64,000 nucleotides of DNA from Streptomyces fulvoviolaceus (GCF_000718165.1 NZ_JOEY01000001.1:248001-312000), one strand, 5' to 3'; positions 15,825-23,258 are shown, numbered from the stretch's first letter. The notes: generated by a model from the sequence alone, not told the origin. Translations and numbers: made by a program.

Positions 15825-17918
15825 CTAAGGCCACACAATGTTGTATCCGTCACCAATTACCCGAATATAGTTCATCCGACCCGGAGGGTTGTTTCGCAGG
15901 AACTTCTCCAATCCTTCGCGCGCTCCACTCTCGCCAAGACCGCTCCCTCGTGCATCGATGATGGCATCACGCGCCTGCCTCTTGGCCTTGTTCAGCGTGT
16001 TCTTGATGACGTTGGGCTGGGCTCCCGGATTCAAGGTCTTGAACTCCGTCCGTACACCATCCACGAGGGCATCGGGCGTTTTCTGACCGTTCACTTCGGA
16101 CTCCTTGAGCGCTCTTACGCTCCTCCCTTCCGTTTGCAGCGTCTCGGCGATTCTGCGCTCCTTGGGACTGAATTCCTTCGCGGACTCGTCTATGGAACCG
16201 TCCCGGGACTTCCCTTGGCTCGCCTCGCCCGACCCTCCGTCCTCACCGGCCGCACCTCCGCCGGCACCCGCGACCATCAAGGCAATCCCCGCAATGCCGA
16301 GGCGTGCCGCCACGAGAATGCCCTCCGCCGTGAGTCCGCCGACGGCGCCGGAGCCGGCAAGGGCCAAACCCGCTCCTGGCGGAAAGAGCGCCAGCAGGGA
16401 GAGGAGGAGCAGGGCGAAGCCCAGGTAGGTGAGGAAGTGGTCGATGGCTTCGAGGAGGTGGGTGGCGGGGATGACTCGGCCGTCGGGACCGGGTGGGCCC
16501 GCGCTTCGCCAGAGCAGGAATGTTCCGGTTGTCGCGGAGGCCAGTGCCGAGGAGAAGCGGAAGCGGTGCGTGGCGAGTTGTTCGGCCAGGGGGTGAGTGG
16601 CTGCTTGGCGCCAGGTGCGCAGCAGCATCGTCAGGAGCCAGGCAGTCCAAGCCAGGGCTGCCGCCGCGAAGGCCTGGAGGATTCTCGGGCCGTTGCCCGT
16701 CGTGAAGTACTCCTGGAGTTCGGACGTCGGCTTGAACGAACCGATGCCGAGGAAGAGGACGGAGGGAAGGATCAGGATGCAGGGGATCAGTGTGAGGAGG
16801 CGTCTCCTGCGGTGAGCCGTGCCTGCTCGGGCTGCTCTGATGTAGGCACGTATGTCGGCCGTACGCCGCCATGCCTCGGCATTGTCGGTGGCATTGATCC
16901 GGGTCACTATGTCGGCCACGGTGCGGCGTAAGGGTTCGAGGGTCTCGGGTGGGGTCGCAGATGCCGCGTAACAGAGGGTCCTGCGTAGGCGTATGAAGCG
17001 CAGGGCTATCAGTGGAGTCCAGGGAAAGCGCAAGGACGCGTAGCGGATCAGTGTGGCGGCGGTGTCACCGTCCGTCCGCTCTCCAGCCAACAGGACGCCG
17101 GGGAGTCTTCGCTTGCCGCGGTGCAGGCAGGTCAGGTCGGCCGTCATCGCCAGGAGCAGTGCCAGGAGAGGGGCGGCCCATAGCTTGTCGTTCAGGGCTT
17201 CCAGCCATTTGCCCGCCTCGCCGTGCGAGTGGCCGGCCGCGTAGTTGTTGAGGGTGTGGTGGGTCACCGCTGCAGCGAAGGGGATCACCGCCAAGGGTTT
17301 CCACCAGCTTCGGGCTCGCCACAGGACTCCAACTGCCAGTCCGGCAAGGGTCGTCAACACGAGGTGCTCGAAGGGCACCACCGCGACCTCGCCAGTCCGG
17401 CCGAGGTGCAGGGTGGCGGCCGGGGACGGCAGCCAGGATGTGAACACCTCGCCGGGGCCCGGGATGTACGGCGGTGACAGGCTGTCCGGGATCAGCCAGC
17501 CTCCATGGCGGGGCAGGGCGCGGTCCGCGTCGAGGGAGTAGCGCAGGAGTGCTTCCAGGAGTCCGAAGCCTGCGCCGAGTGCCGCACCGAGGATCGTGAA
17601 GTCCGTCAATCCCCATTGCCGGCGGACTTTGGCGTACAGGCCGGCCAGCAACAGGGGTGAGACCTTCAGCAGTTCTTCCACCCACGGAGCCGTGGTGTAG
17701 GCCGTGGTGTTCACGACCTCGATCAGCGAGCGGCCTGTCTCGTCGGCGATGGCCCGGGTGTAGGCGAGTTCGACCAACGCGACGGCCGTTCCGCAGGCGT
17801 AGACGCCCACGAGGACGGCCAGCAGTACCGTCGAGAGGCGTACGGATCGCGTCGGCCATGAGATCGCGGCGAGTTGTACGACTCCGTACAGTGCCGCGGC
17901 CACCATGAGTACGGTCAC
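15825..17918 (-). CDS. PrsW-like membrane protease fused to a CdiA-type nuclease toxin
   Basis: A roughly 700-aa protein with two parts. The N-terminal half is polytopic and has the marks of PrsW glutamic-type membrane peptidases: WVEELLKVSP (EExxxK-like, about residues 80-90), GLLEALLRYS after a glycine-rich helix, and a THHTLNN histidine segment (about 220). More hydrophobic segments follow to about residue 555. After a Gly/Ser/Asp hinge the last 115 residues match the C-terminal tRNase-type toxin domain of CdiA proteins: KTPDALVDGVRTEFKTL supplies Asp and the ExK triad of a PD-(D/E)xK-like nuclease, with IDARGSGL and VIGDGYNIVWP after it. Residue numbers count from the GTG at 17918 (GGGGGAC upstream); a GTG at 17939 is also possible. 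Two immunity-like genes follow. Confidence 0.82.
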   Translation of the reverse strand: MTVLMVAAALYGVVQLAAISWPTRSVRLSTVLLAVLVGVYACGTAVALVELAYTRAIADETGRSLIEVVNTTAYTTAPWVEELLKVSPLLLAGLYAKVRRQWGLTDFTILGAALGAGFGLLEALLRYSLDADRALPRHGGWLIPDSLSPPYIPGPGEVFTSWLPSPAATLHLGRTGEVAVVPFEHLVLTTLAGLAVGVLWRARSWWKPLAVIPFAAAVTHHTLNNYAAGHSHGEAGKWLEALNDKLWAAPLLALLLAMTADLTCLHRGKRRLPGVLLAGERTDGDTAATLIRYASLRFPWTPLIALRFIRLRRTLCYAASATPPETLEPLRRTVADIVTRINATDNAEAWRRTADIRAYIRAARAGTAHRRRRLLTLIPCILILPSVLFLGIGSFKPTSELQEYFTTGNGPRILQAFAAAALAWTAWLLTMLLRTWRQAATHPLAEQLATHRFRFSSALASATTGTFLLWRSAGPPGPDGRVIPATHLLEAIDHFLTYLGFALLLLSLLALFPPGAGLALAGSGAVGGLTAEGILVAARLGIAGIALMVAGAGGGAAGEDGGSGEASQGKSRDGSIDESAKEFSPKERRIAETLQTEGRSVRALKESEVNGQKTPDALVDGVRTEFKTLNPGAQPNVIKNTLNKAKRQARDAIIDARGSGLGESGAREGLEKFLRNNPPGRMNYIRVIGDGYNIVWP

Positions 17919-18001
17919 GCACGTCCCCCGTTCCCCCACCCAAGGATGCGTTCGCTAACGCGAAGGAAAGGCTAGCCCTCAACGTCGGTTCGTTCAACGC
18001 C

Positions 18002-18230
18002 TTATGGCCAATCGACTTCGCTTACAGGAACTGTCCTTAGTACGCCCTCGCGCCCTCCCTCGGCAAGACCCGCCGACATCCGCGTACCGCCGCCCGGTTC
18101 GCGGGCGTCTCCAAAACCCCAGCCGCCGTCGCACGCCTTCAGCACGCAGGCCAGCACTCGCAGGGCCGCGCGGCGGCGGGCCTCACAGGTGTCGGCGGAG
18201 GTGAAACGGCAGGCGCAGGTGGCCAGTTCG
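18002..18230 (-). pseudogene. Orphan C-terminal gene fragment
   Basis: On the minus strand, in the frame ending at TAA 18004-18002, the translation reads as a plausible protein tail (ATCACRFTSADTCEARRRAA, then LRVLACVLKACDGGWGF) with no start of its own. It joins directly to the 3' part of a PIN toxin gene in another frame. It looks like the end of an unrelated gene left after a deletion that also removed the toxin C-terminus. Confidence 0.35.
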
Positions 18231-18396
18231 CTACGGCTTCCTTCTCCGACGCCTGTTGATGAAGGAGGTAGTCGAGCTCGGCGAGGACGAGAGGAGACAG
18301 GACGAGGATCCTTGCCATCCCGAAGGCCTCGATTCCGTCCCGGTGCCGGTCGTCGCGACGGTTGAAGGCGGCGAGCAGGACACTGGTGTCGGCCAC
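18139..18396 (-). pseudogene. Truncated VapC-like PIN toxin
   Basis: The frame from GTG 18396 begins with a good PIN domain (VADTSVLLAAFNRRDDRHRDG, LVLSPLVLAELDYLLHQQAS, containing the first Asp and the Glu of the active site) but after about 60 residues it changes to a Pro/Ala/Cys-rich sequence that does not belong to the family. The third and fourth acidic residues are missing, so the product should be inactive. Confidence 0.6.
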
Positions 18397-18415
18397 CGCG
18401 AGGGTGACAGGGCGG

Positions 18416-18619
18416 TCACGCGGCGCTTCCACCCTGCAGATACTCGTGCACGCGGCTCGCGAGGTCGGGCGGCCCGTCGAAGAGGCCCCAGTCGTCGACG
18501 ACGTCACCGACGGTTCCCTCGGGGATGACGAGCTTCTCCGCCGCCCACTCGATGGCCAACGCCTCAGGGGTTCGCCCATCGAGGGCAGCGAGATCGCGGA
18601 GAATGCCGGCCGTCGTACC
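18416..18619 (-). pseudogene. Antitoxin-like frame without a normal start
   Basis: Upstream of the truncated PIN gene, on the same strand, a 67-codon frame ends in TGA (18418-18416). It reads GILRDLAALDGRTPEALAIE and ends VHEYLQGGSAA, in keeping with a small acidic antitoxin. The frame is closed by a TAG at 18622-18620 and offers no ATG or GTG near its N-terminus, so the gene is probably dead or uses a rare start. A TAGGGT -10-like box overlaps the closing TAG. Confidence 0.45.
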
Positions 18620-18762
18620 CTAGACCGTGACGCGGGCCTGGATCGGCTGTGGCTCTTCGGGCGGCAGTGCCTCGTCGTCTGCCGCCGAGATCACCGGATA
18701 CTCCATTGGTTTCAGGTGCTACGACTCCAAATGTCAGCCGCGGGTAGGAGCGGTCGGCATGA
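18620..18762. other. Gene-free stretch of the accessory region
   Basis: With 18821-19047 this makes more than 300 bases without a convincing gene. Apart from the inverted repeats at 18763-18820, nothing was recognised. Confidence 0.4.
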
Positions 18763-18820
18763 CCGGATGTGCCCCGGACCGGGGCACATCCGGAGCGCGA
18801 GGGCAGCTCGCGCTCCGGAT
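18763..18820. repeat. Two overlapping perfect inverted repeats
   Basis: First palindrome: arms CCGGATGTGCCCCGG (18763-18777) and CCGGGGCACATCCGG (18779-18793) around a single A. Second: arms ATCCGGAGCGCGAG (18788-18801) and CTCGCGCTCCGGAT (18807-18820) around GGCAG. They share ATCCGG (18788-18793), so only one can fold fully at a time in single-stranded form. They lie downstream of the two small minus-strand genes ending at 19048 and may end their transcript; a recombination, origin or nicking site is also possible. Confidence 0.7.
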
Positions 18821-19047
18821 CAGCCCGACACGTCAGGCGGCCAACGCGGATGCCGGACTCCCGTCCGGCGGCGGGCGGTGGCAGGCACAGCCGCAGCCGC
18901 GTGCCAGCAACAGGCCCGTGCTGTGCGGCAGCGGGATGTCCCGCGGTCGGCGGCACTCAGTGTGCACATCCTCGTACCCCGGCCGGCGGGCCAGTGTGCA
19001 CTCCGGCGACAGCTCCCCCATACCCGGTCTTCCGTCGGGTCGCGCGT

Positions 19048-19431
19048 TCACCGCTTGCTGCTCCTGGCTCGGCGGGCCGGCGGCAGGGCGGTGAGGACAT
19101 CCGGCTGTGGCGGGCAGTGCGCGGCGCACGTCTGGCACGCGTACACAGCGAAGCCCGGTCCCGAGTTCTGGTGCACGACGGCCACCACGACCGGGGTCTC
19201 GGTGGTCACTTGGCAGCGGACGCACATCCGTACCGGCTTGCGGGTCCCCGCTCGCGGTGCGTCGGGCGGCAGCGGGTCCTGCGCCAAGGTCGGCCTCGGC
19301 CCGCATCGCCGTCCGTGGATCGGTGACGCATCCGCCCCGGGCCTCTCGGCGCCCTCCGGATCCCCCGTACCCAGCGATACGGCCGTTTCGGTGCCGGACG
19401 GCTGGCCGGGCCGCTCACTCCGCGCTCCCAT
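19048..19431 (-). CDS. Conserved small protein with CxxC motifs, mobile-element type
   Basis: About 127 aa. The N-terminal half is low-complexity; the C-terminal part carries MCVRCQVTTETPVVVAVVHQ, then NSGPGFAVYACQTCAAHCPP. The paired cysteines suggest a zinc ribbon. From memory, proteins with this MCVRCQ/NSGPG pattern are common in Streptomyces near integrative conjugative elements and plasmids, with unknown function. The ATG at 19431 overlaps the stop of the preceding gene as TGATG, and GGAAGGAG lies upstream. Confidence 0.75.
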   Translation of the reverse strand: MGARSERPGQPSGTETAVSLGTGDPEGAERPGADASPIHGRRCGPRPTLAQDPLPPDAPRAGTRKPVRMCVRCQVTTETPVVVAVVHQNSGPGFAVYACQTCAAHCPPQPDVLTALPPARRARSSKR

Positions 19432-19790
19432 CACGCCACTCCTTCCGCGCCGATGACATGACGGTCAAGGTCGATACCGAAGTCGGCCGCGAGGACCAGC
19501 GCCACACGGCGCCGCGCCTGCCGCGCTTGTTCACGCTCCCGTACCTGGCCAGCCCGTTCCGCCGCGAGTACGTACGGCCGCACGGAGGCCGTCGCCCGGC
19601 CGTCGAGCGGCGCGAGTAGCCCGTACGGCGAACGGTGGACGGGCAGCCGTACCGCAACGCGACCGGGCGCCTCCGGCTTCCCGGCGGGAATCGGCACGGT
19701 GGGGCGCGCATCCGCCCTCCGCCTGCCGGTGCCGGGCGCGCACACGCCCAGGATCCAGCGCAGCAATGCGTGGATAATGCTCACTGTCAT
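19431..19790 (-). CDS. Conserved small protein linked to actinomycete mobile elements
   Basis: A 119-aa protein beginning with a hydrophobic stretch (VSIIHALLRWILGVCAPG), then a proline/arginine-rich middle with SPYGLLAPLDGRATASVRPY and the tail RRRVALVLAADFGIDLDRHV. I recall this tail as characteristic of small proteins in Streptomyces integrative-element regions; function unknown. It starts 150 bases from the divergent GntR gene and is coupled to the next gene (TGATG). Confidence 0.75.
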   Translation of the reverse strand: MTVSIIHALLRWILGVCAPGTGRRRADARPTVPIPAGKPEAPGRVAVRLPVHRSPYGLLAPLDGRATASVRPYVLAAERAGQVREREQARQARRRVALVLAADFGIDLDRHVIGAEGVA

Positions 19791-19876
19791 CAGCTCCTCA
19801 GAGGCTGGTGGCCATGCCCCCGGACGTTCGCCGCGTCGCGGGGGTCTTCTCGTATCGGCAGACTAACCCAACCTGG

Positions 19877-19897
19877 TCATGCCCTGCCATGGCATGA
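19877..19897. promoter_or_regulatory. Palindrome in the divergent promoter of the GntR pair
   Basis: TCATGCC (19877-19883) and GGCATGA (19891-19897) form a perfect 7-7-7 inverted repeat between the divergent genes at 19790 and 19940. It is the best candidate operator for the first GntR protein. Confidence 0.5.
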
Positions 19898-19939
19898 CAC
19901 GAATGAGCGTCACTTTCCCTGGCCACTTACGGTCAAGTC

Positions 19940-20272
19940 ATGGTTGACATCCCGGAGGGCTACGGCCCAAACGACGAGCTGGACCCGGAGGCGGCCGATC
20001 CGCTGTACCTGCAACTTGCTGCGGTCCTCATCTCCCGGATCAAGAGCGGCGCGTACCCGCTCGGCCGATCGGTGCCCGGCGTCGACCGGTTGATGCAGGA
20101 ATTCGGGCTCGCCCGGGGAACCGCCCGCAAGACGTTGGTCCTGCTTGCCGAGCAGGGCTACGTGCGGACGGTCATAGGCAAGGGGTCGTTCGTCATCGAG
20201 CGCGCGGCCGAGGATCAGCCCACCGACGCGGCCGAGGGCGACGCATCCACCAACCGAAGTGAGCGACCGTAG
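19940..20272 (+). CDS. GntR-family HTH regulator (KorSA-like)
   Basis: A 110-aa regulator made of a single GntR winged helix: DPLYLQLAAVLISRIKSGAY, then SVPGVDRLMQEFGLARGTARKTL and GYVRTVIGKGSFVI. No ligand-binding domain is present, so it is a DNA-binding domain with a short tail. Such minimal GntR proteins control transfer and excision genes in actinomycete integrative elements. The last 14 bases overlap the next GntR gene. Confidence 0.85.
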   Translation: MVDIPEGYGPNDELDPEAADPLYLQLAAVLISRIKSGAYPLGRSVPGVDRLMQEFGLARGTARKTLVLLAEQGYVRTVIGKGSFVIERAAEDQPTDAAEGDASTNRSERP

Positions 20273-20564
20273 CGAGGCACCCGACTTCAACCCGCAGGGT
20301 TCCCAGCTCATCTACGTCGCCGTAGCCAGCCACATCGAGGCGAGGATCCGAGCCGGAGAGCTCCAGCCCGGCGCGCGCCTGCCCGCGGAGCGTGATCTCG
20401 CGCAGGAATACGGCGTCGCCTACCTCACCGTCCGGCGAGCTGCCCAAGTCCTGTGCGGCCGGGGGCTCATCGAGACCGTTCACGGCCGCGGAACCTTCGT
20501 CGCCGACCCGCTGCCCGAGGCGGCTGCGGACGCCCCGGGGCCAGGCAACGGGCCGGTCGACTGA
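20259..20564 (+). CDS. Second GntR-family HTH regulator
   Basis: A 101-aa minimal GntR protein: QLIYVAVASHIEARIRAGEL, LPAERDLAQEYGVAYLTVRR, and GLIETVHGRGTFVADP. It is paralogous to its neighbour and lacks a ligand domain. It starts at a GTG 14 bases inside the end of the first GntR gene, which indicates translational coupling and perhaps a heteromeric regulator. Confidence 0.83.
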   Translation: MSDRSEAPDFNPQGSQLIYVAVASHIEARIRAGELQPGARLPAERDLAQEYGVAYLTVRRAAQVLCGRGLIETVHGRGTFVADPLPEAAADAPGPGNGPVD

Positions 20565-20701
20565 CGGGCAGGGGGCTGAGCCTCAGCGATTGGCCTCTTC
20601 CGGCCAGGCGGCGGGAGGAAGTCGCAGGCCGGCCGTCCCGGTCGTGGCCCAAAGGCTCCAATTACCCCTTCGCCATCGAACAACGATCGAAGTCGGAACG
20701 G

Positions 20702-21094
20702 TCAGCGGTTCAAGTCCATGACCCCGACCCCGAGCCTGTCGTATGCCTCCGGCGCGACTGTGGCCACCAGCGCTCCTTCGGGGAGCGTCGCGTTCGGCCG
20801 GGCCGCATGTACCGCCGCCGCGACGCCGAAGGGGACATCGTCGCAGTGCAACTCGGCAACGGTCACGGCCATGGCGTAGTCGTCATCGATCACACGGACC
20901 ACGTCGAGCAGCACGCCGACGTACGCGACGATCCCGGGACGCTCGCGCTCAGCATCCAGGAGGCACAGCACGGGCGCCCACAAGCGGACGTCATCGCTCG
21001 CCGCCGCGGCGTGGATCAGGCCGGAGACCTGCTTATTGCCGCCCATGGCCAGGATCGTGGGTGTATCGAGGACATAGTGTTCGGCCAGGTTCAA
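20702..21094 (-). CDS. PIN-domain toxin
   Basis: A 130-aa PIN-like protein: HYVLDTPTILAMGGNKQVSG at the N-terminus (first Asp), ACV-type core strands (VRLWAPVLCLLDAERERP, with the conserved acidic AE pair), and VPFGVAAAVHAARPNATLPE, where the usual acidic residue of the third motif is not evident. The ending VATVAPEAYDRLGVGVMDL is typical of Streptomyces PIN toxins. It overlaps the antitoxin gene by four bases (ATGA). Probable VapC-like ribonuclease, possibly weak. Confidence 0.8.
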   Translation of the reverse strand: MNLAEHYVLDTPTILAMGGNKQVSGLIHAAAASDDVRLWAPVLCLLDAERERPGIVAYVGVLLDVVRVIDDDYAMAVTVAELHCDDVPFGVAAAVHAARPNATLPEGALVATVAPEAYDRLGVGVMDLNR

Positions 21095-21372
21095 CGGGAC
21101 GACTCCGCTTCCGCGAGCGCGGCCCGGTGAGCTGCGGTGGCCTCACGCATCTTGCGGCGCATGTCCGCCGACTCCTCGTCCGTCACGTAGTGCCCGAACC
21201 GCTCGGCGAGCAGTGCGCGGGTGCGATCAGCCCGTTCCTGGATCTGCTCGGGAGTCAGAGTCTGAGCGGCTATTTCCCCCATCAGGGCCCGGAGGCTGGT
21301 CCCCCTCGCCTCCGCCACGGCGGCAAGCTGGTCACGGACTTCGGCAGGCACGCGGATCATGACGTCGGACAT
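21091..21372 (-). CDS. Ribbon-helix-helix-type antitoxin
   Basis: A 93-aa protein starting MSDVMIRVPAEVRDQLAAVA, followed by ARGTSLRALMGEIAAQTL, which fits an RHH/MetJ-Arc DNA-binding domain, and a charged C-terminal tail that would bind the PIN toxin. The ATG at 21372 is chosen: it follows a palindromic operator by 8 bases, so the transcript may have a very short leader. Four-base overlap with the toxin gene. Confidence 0.82.
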   Translation of the reverse strand: MSDVMIRVPAEVRDQLAAVAEARGTSLRALMGEIAAQTLTPEQIQERADRTRALLAERFGHYVTDEESADMRRKMREATAAHRAALAEAESSR

Positions 21373-21379
21373 GGCATTA

Positions 21380-21396
21380 GTATACGTGACGTATAC
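21380..21396. promoter_or_regulatory. Perfect 8-1-8 palindrome, likely TA operator
   Basis: GTATACGT (21380-21387), G, ACGTATAC (21389-21396). It lies just upstream of the antitoxin ATG and 32 bases before the divergent XRE gene, and its TA-rich core overlaps probable -10 sequences. It is likely bound by the RHH antitoxin, giving autoregulation and perhaps control of the XRE gene. Confidence 0.65.
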
Positions 21397-21427
21397 GCCC
21401 TTGGCGTGAGGAAGGTGAGGTCGAGAA

Positions 21428-21769
21428 ATGAGCCACAGCCGCTGGAAGACCATGCGTGAGCGGAAGCTCACCGACGGGTTCATCGAACCCGCCGACGTGG
21501 TCGAGGCCCGCCAGGAAATCCGCCTCTCCATGGCCCTCGCCCAAGCCGTGTACGACCGCAGGACCGAACTCGGCCTGCCCCAGACCGAACTCGCGGCCCG
21601 TGCCGGACTCAATCAGGCCAGGATCTCCCGGATCGAGGGCTCCGACACCGTCCCCACCCTGCCCCTGCTCGCCAAGCTCGCCAGGGAACTTGATGCCTCC
21701 CTGAACATTGCCCTCGACGAGGACGAGACCCGCGTCGCCTTCACCCCGCACCACAGCAGCGCCGCCTGA
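21428..21769 (+). CDS. XRE-family HTH protein (HigA-like), orphan
   Basis: A 113-aa protein whose helix-turn-helix reads LGLPQTELAARAGLNQARIS, followed by RIEGSDTVPTLPLLAKLARE. The N-terminal DGFIEPADVVEARQEIRL is typical of HigA-type antitoxins of HigBA/RelE-like loci in actinomycetes. No toxin gene lies next to it, so it may be an orphan antitoxin or a plain regulator. AGGTGAGGTCGAGAA provides a ribosome site before ATG 21428. Confidence 0.82.
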   Translation: MSHSRWKTMRERKLTDGFIEPADVVEARQEIRLSMALAQAVYDRRTELGLPQTELAARAGLNQARISRIEGSDTVPTLPLLAKLARELDASLNIALDEDETRVAFTPHHSSAA

Positions 21770-21827
21770 AAAGGGGCGACCTCGGTGGTCCGGCCGGCCG
21801 ACCGTCGAGGTACAGCCCCAGAGCAGT

Positions 21828-21855
21828 TTGCTACTTCAATTGCTACACTGCTGTC
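21828..21855 (+). promoter_or_regulatory. Leaderless promoter with TTGCTAC direct repeats
   Basis: Two TTGCTAC copies (21828-21834 and 21840-21846), 12 bp apart, end in a -10-like TACACT (21844-21849). The ATG of the antitoxin gene begins six bases after that box, which points to a leaderless transcript. The repeats are a likely antitoxin binding site. Confidence 0.5.
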
Positions 21856-22185
21856 ATGGATTCCCCGGCGCAGTACACCCCAGACGACGGACCCTCCCAG
21901 AAGGTGAGCGTGTCCATGCCTGCGGGACGCATCGCCGCAGTCAGGGCCAGGGTGGGCTCGCGCGGATTCTCCGCCTATGTCAGTGCGGCCGTGGAGCGGC
22001 AGATACAGCGTGACCTACTGGAAGAGCTCCTGCAGGCCAAGGAGGCGGAGATCGGTGCGCCCTCGCCGGAGGTCGAGGGCTGGGCCTCCGAGATCTTCCG
22101 CGAGGCCGAGGCCATGGCCGAGGAGCGCGACGGGCGGCAGGCCGGCAAGGGGGAGACCGGATGGCAAGGGCTCGAGGCCAGTTGA
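21856..22185 (+). CDS. VapB-like antitoxin
   Basis: A 109-aa protein: a DNA-binding-type N-terminus (VSVSMPAGRIAAVRARVGSR, then GFSAYVSAAVERQIQ, resembling an RHH fold) and an acidic C-terminal tail (EIFREAEAMAEERDGRQ) suited to binding a toxin. The last 25 bases overlap the PIN toxin gene. Confidence 0.82.
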   Translation: MDSPAQYTPDDGPSQKVSVSMPAGRIAAVRARVGSRGFSAYVSAAVERQIQRDLLEELLQAKEAEIGAPSPEVEGWASEIFREAEAMAEERDGRQAGKGETGWQGLEAS

Positions 22186-22577
22186 GCCACGGGGTCCTGC
22201 TGCTCGACAGCCAGGGACTGAGCAAGTTCATGGACAACGATGAACGGGTCGCGGGACTCGTACGCATGGCTCAGTCCAAGGACACCTTGGTCGCCGTCAG
22301 CAATCTGACCCTCATCGAGGCCTGGCACGCGAAGGTCCGCATGGACCGCTTTCGCCGGCACGTGTCCCGCCTGGAAGTCCTGCCGGTGACCGAGACCATC
22401 ACCTGGCGTGCCATTGACCTGCTGCGCAACGCAAACCTGCACGGTCACAAGTACGCAATCGACTCCGTCATGGCGGCGACGGCACTGGGATATTCGGGAC
22501 CGCGCATCGTCGTCACCTCGGACGTGGACGACCTGAACAGGCTGTGCGGCGACAAGGTCCGTGCCGTGACGGTCTGA
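22161..22577 (+). CDS. VapC-like PIN-domain toxin
   Basis: A 138-aa PIN protein. Acidic landmarks: LLLDSQGLSKFM (Asp), NLTLIEAWHAK (Glu), HKYAIDSVMAATAL (Asp) and VVTSDVDDLNRL (Asp), all in the usual order, so the active site looks complete. Probably an Mg2+-dependent ribonuclease toxin neutralised by the preceding gene. AAGGGGGAG precedes the ATG. Confidence 0.87.
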   Translation: MARARGQLSHGVLLLDSQGLSKFMDNDERVAGLVRMAQSKDTLVAVSNLTLIEAWHAKVRMDRFRRHVSRLEVLPVTETITWRAIDLLRNANLHGHKYAIDSVMAATALGYSGPRIVVTSDVDDLNRLCGDKVRAVTV

Positions 22578-22620
22578 TCAGCGACCCGACCTACGCGGGC
22601 GGAAGCGCGGGGAAGCCCCC

Positions 22621-23250
22621 TCAGTTCTCCCCCCGCGGGAACGACACCTCGACCCTGCGGTTCTTCTTGCGGCTCGACTCCGTCGAGTTGGAGGCGATCG
22701 GGTAGTCCTCGCCGTAGCCGCGTACCTCGAAGGTGATGTTCGAGTCGTTCAACTCCTGTGCCAGGACGTCTTCCACGGCGTTCGCCCGCTGCTTGGACAG
22801 GACGTCGCCGTGGGTCGAGGAGCCCAGGTTGTCCGTGAAGCCGAAGACCCGGATCCGCGTCGCGTTCTGGGTCTTGATCTCGTCCGCGATCCCGGAGATC
22901 CGGGCCTTCGCCTCGCCGTTGAGCTTCGCGCTGTCCTTGCCGAACAGGACCTCCGCCTGGAGGGCGAACTTCACGTCCGCGTTCGTGTCCTCGCGGCGTT
23001 CGTCGCCGCTCTGGTCCTCCACGACCTGCTTGATGTCCAGGACCTTGGGTTCGGCGAGGGTGGCGCCTTCCGGGATCTTGAGGTCCGGGTCGTTGGCGTC
23101 GACCTCGACGGGCGCGGTGGCGGAGGGTTCGGTGCCTGGGGGGACGCTGGGGCTGTCGTCGGCGTGGGCGGGGGTGATGGCCATGGCCGTCATGAGCGAG
23201 ACGACGGTCACTGCCAGGGCGAGGCGGGGTGGGGTGTGGGTGGTGGTCAT
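22621..23250 (-). CDS. OmpA-like domain protein of the Tad locus
   Basis: About 209 aa with a signal peptide (ALAVTVVSLMTAMAITPAHA) and a C-terminal OmpA-like peptidoglycan-binding domain: AEVLFGKDSAKLNGEAKARI, RIRVFGFTDNLGSSTHGDVL, LSKQRANAVEDVL and VRGYGEDYP, ending in the basic RKKNRRVEV motif. It is secreted and likely anchors part of the pilus machine to the wall. ATG at 23250 has GGTGAGG six bases upstream; a GTG at 23262 would give a four-base overlap with the preceding gene. Last gene of the minus-strand Tad operon. Confidence 0.88.
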   Translation of the reverse strand: MTTTHTPPRLALAVTVVSLMTAMAITPAHADDSPSVPPGTEPSATAPVEVDANDPDLKIPEGATLAEPKVLDIKQVVEDQSGDERREDTNADVKFALQAEVLFGKDSAKLNGEAKARISGIADEIKTQNATRIRVFGFTDNLGSSTHGDVLSKQRANAVEDVLAQELNDSNITFEVRGYGEDYPIASNSTESSRKKNRRVEVSFPRGEN

Positions 23251-23258
23251 CCTCGGCC

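Noticed and set aside
20695..20720. GGTTCAAGTCC resembling a tRNA T-arm, considered as an attachment site
   Set aside because: The stem does not pair and the bases are the end of the PIN toxin coding sequence; no matching second copy was seen.
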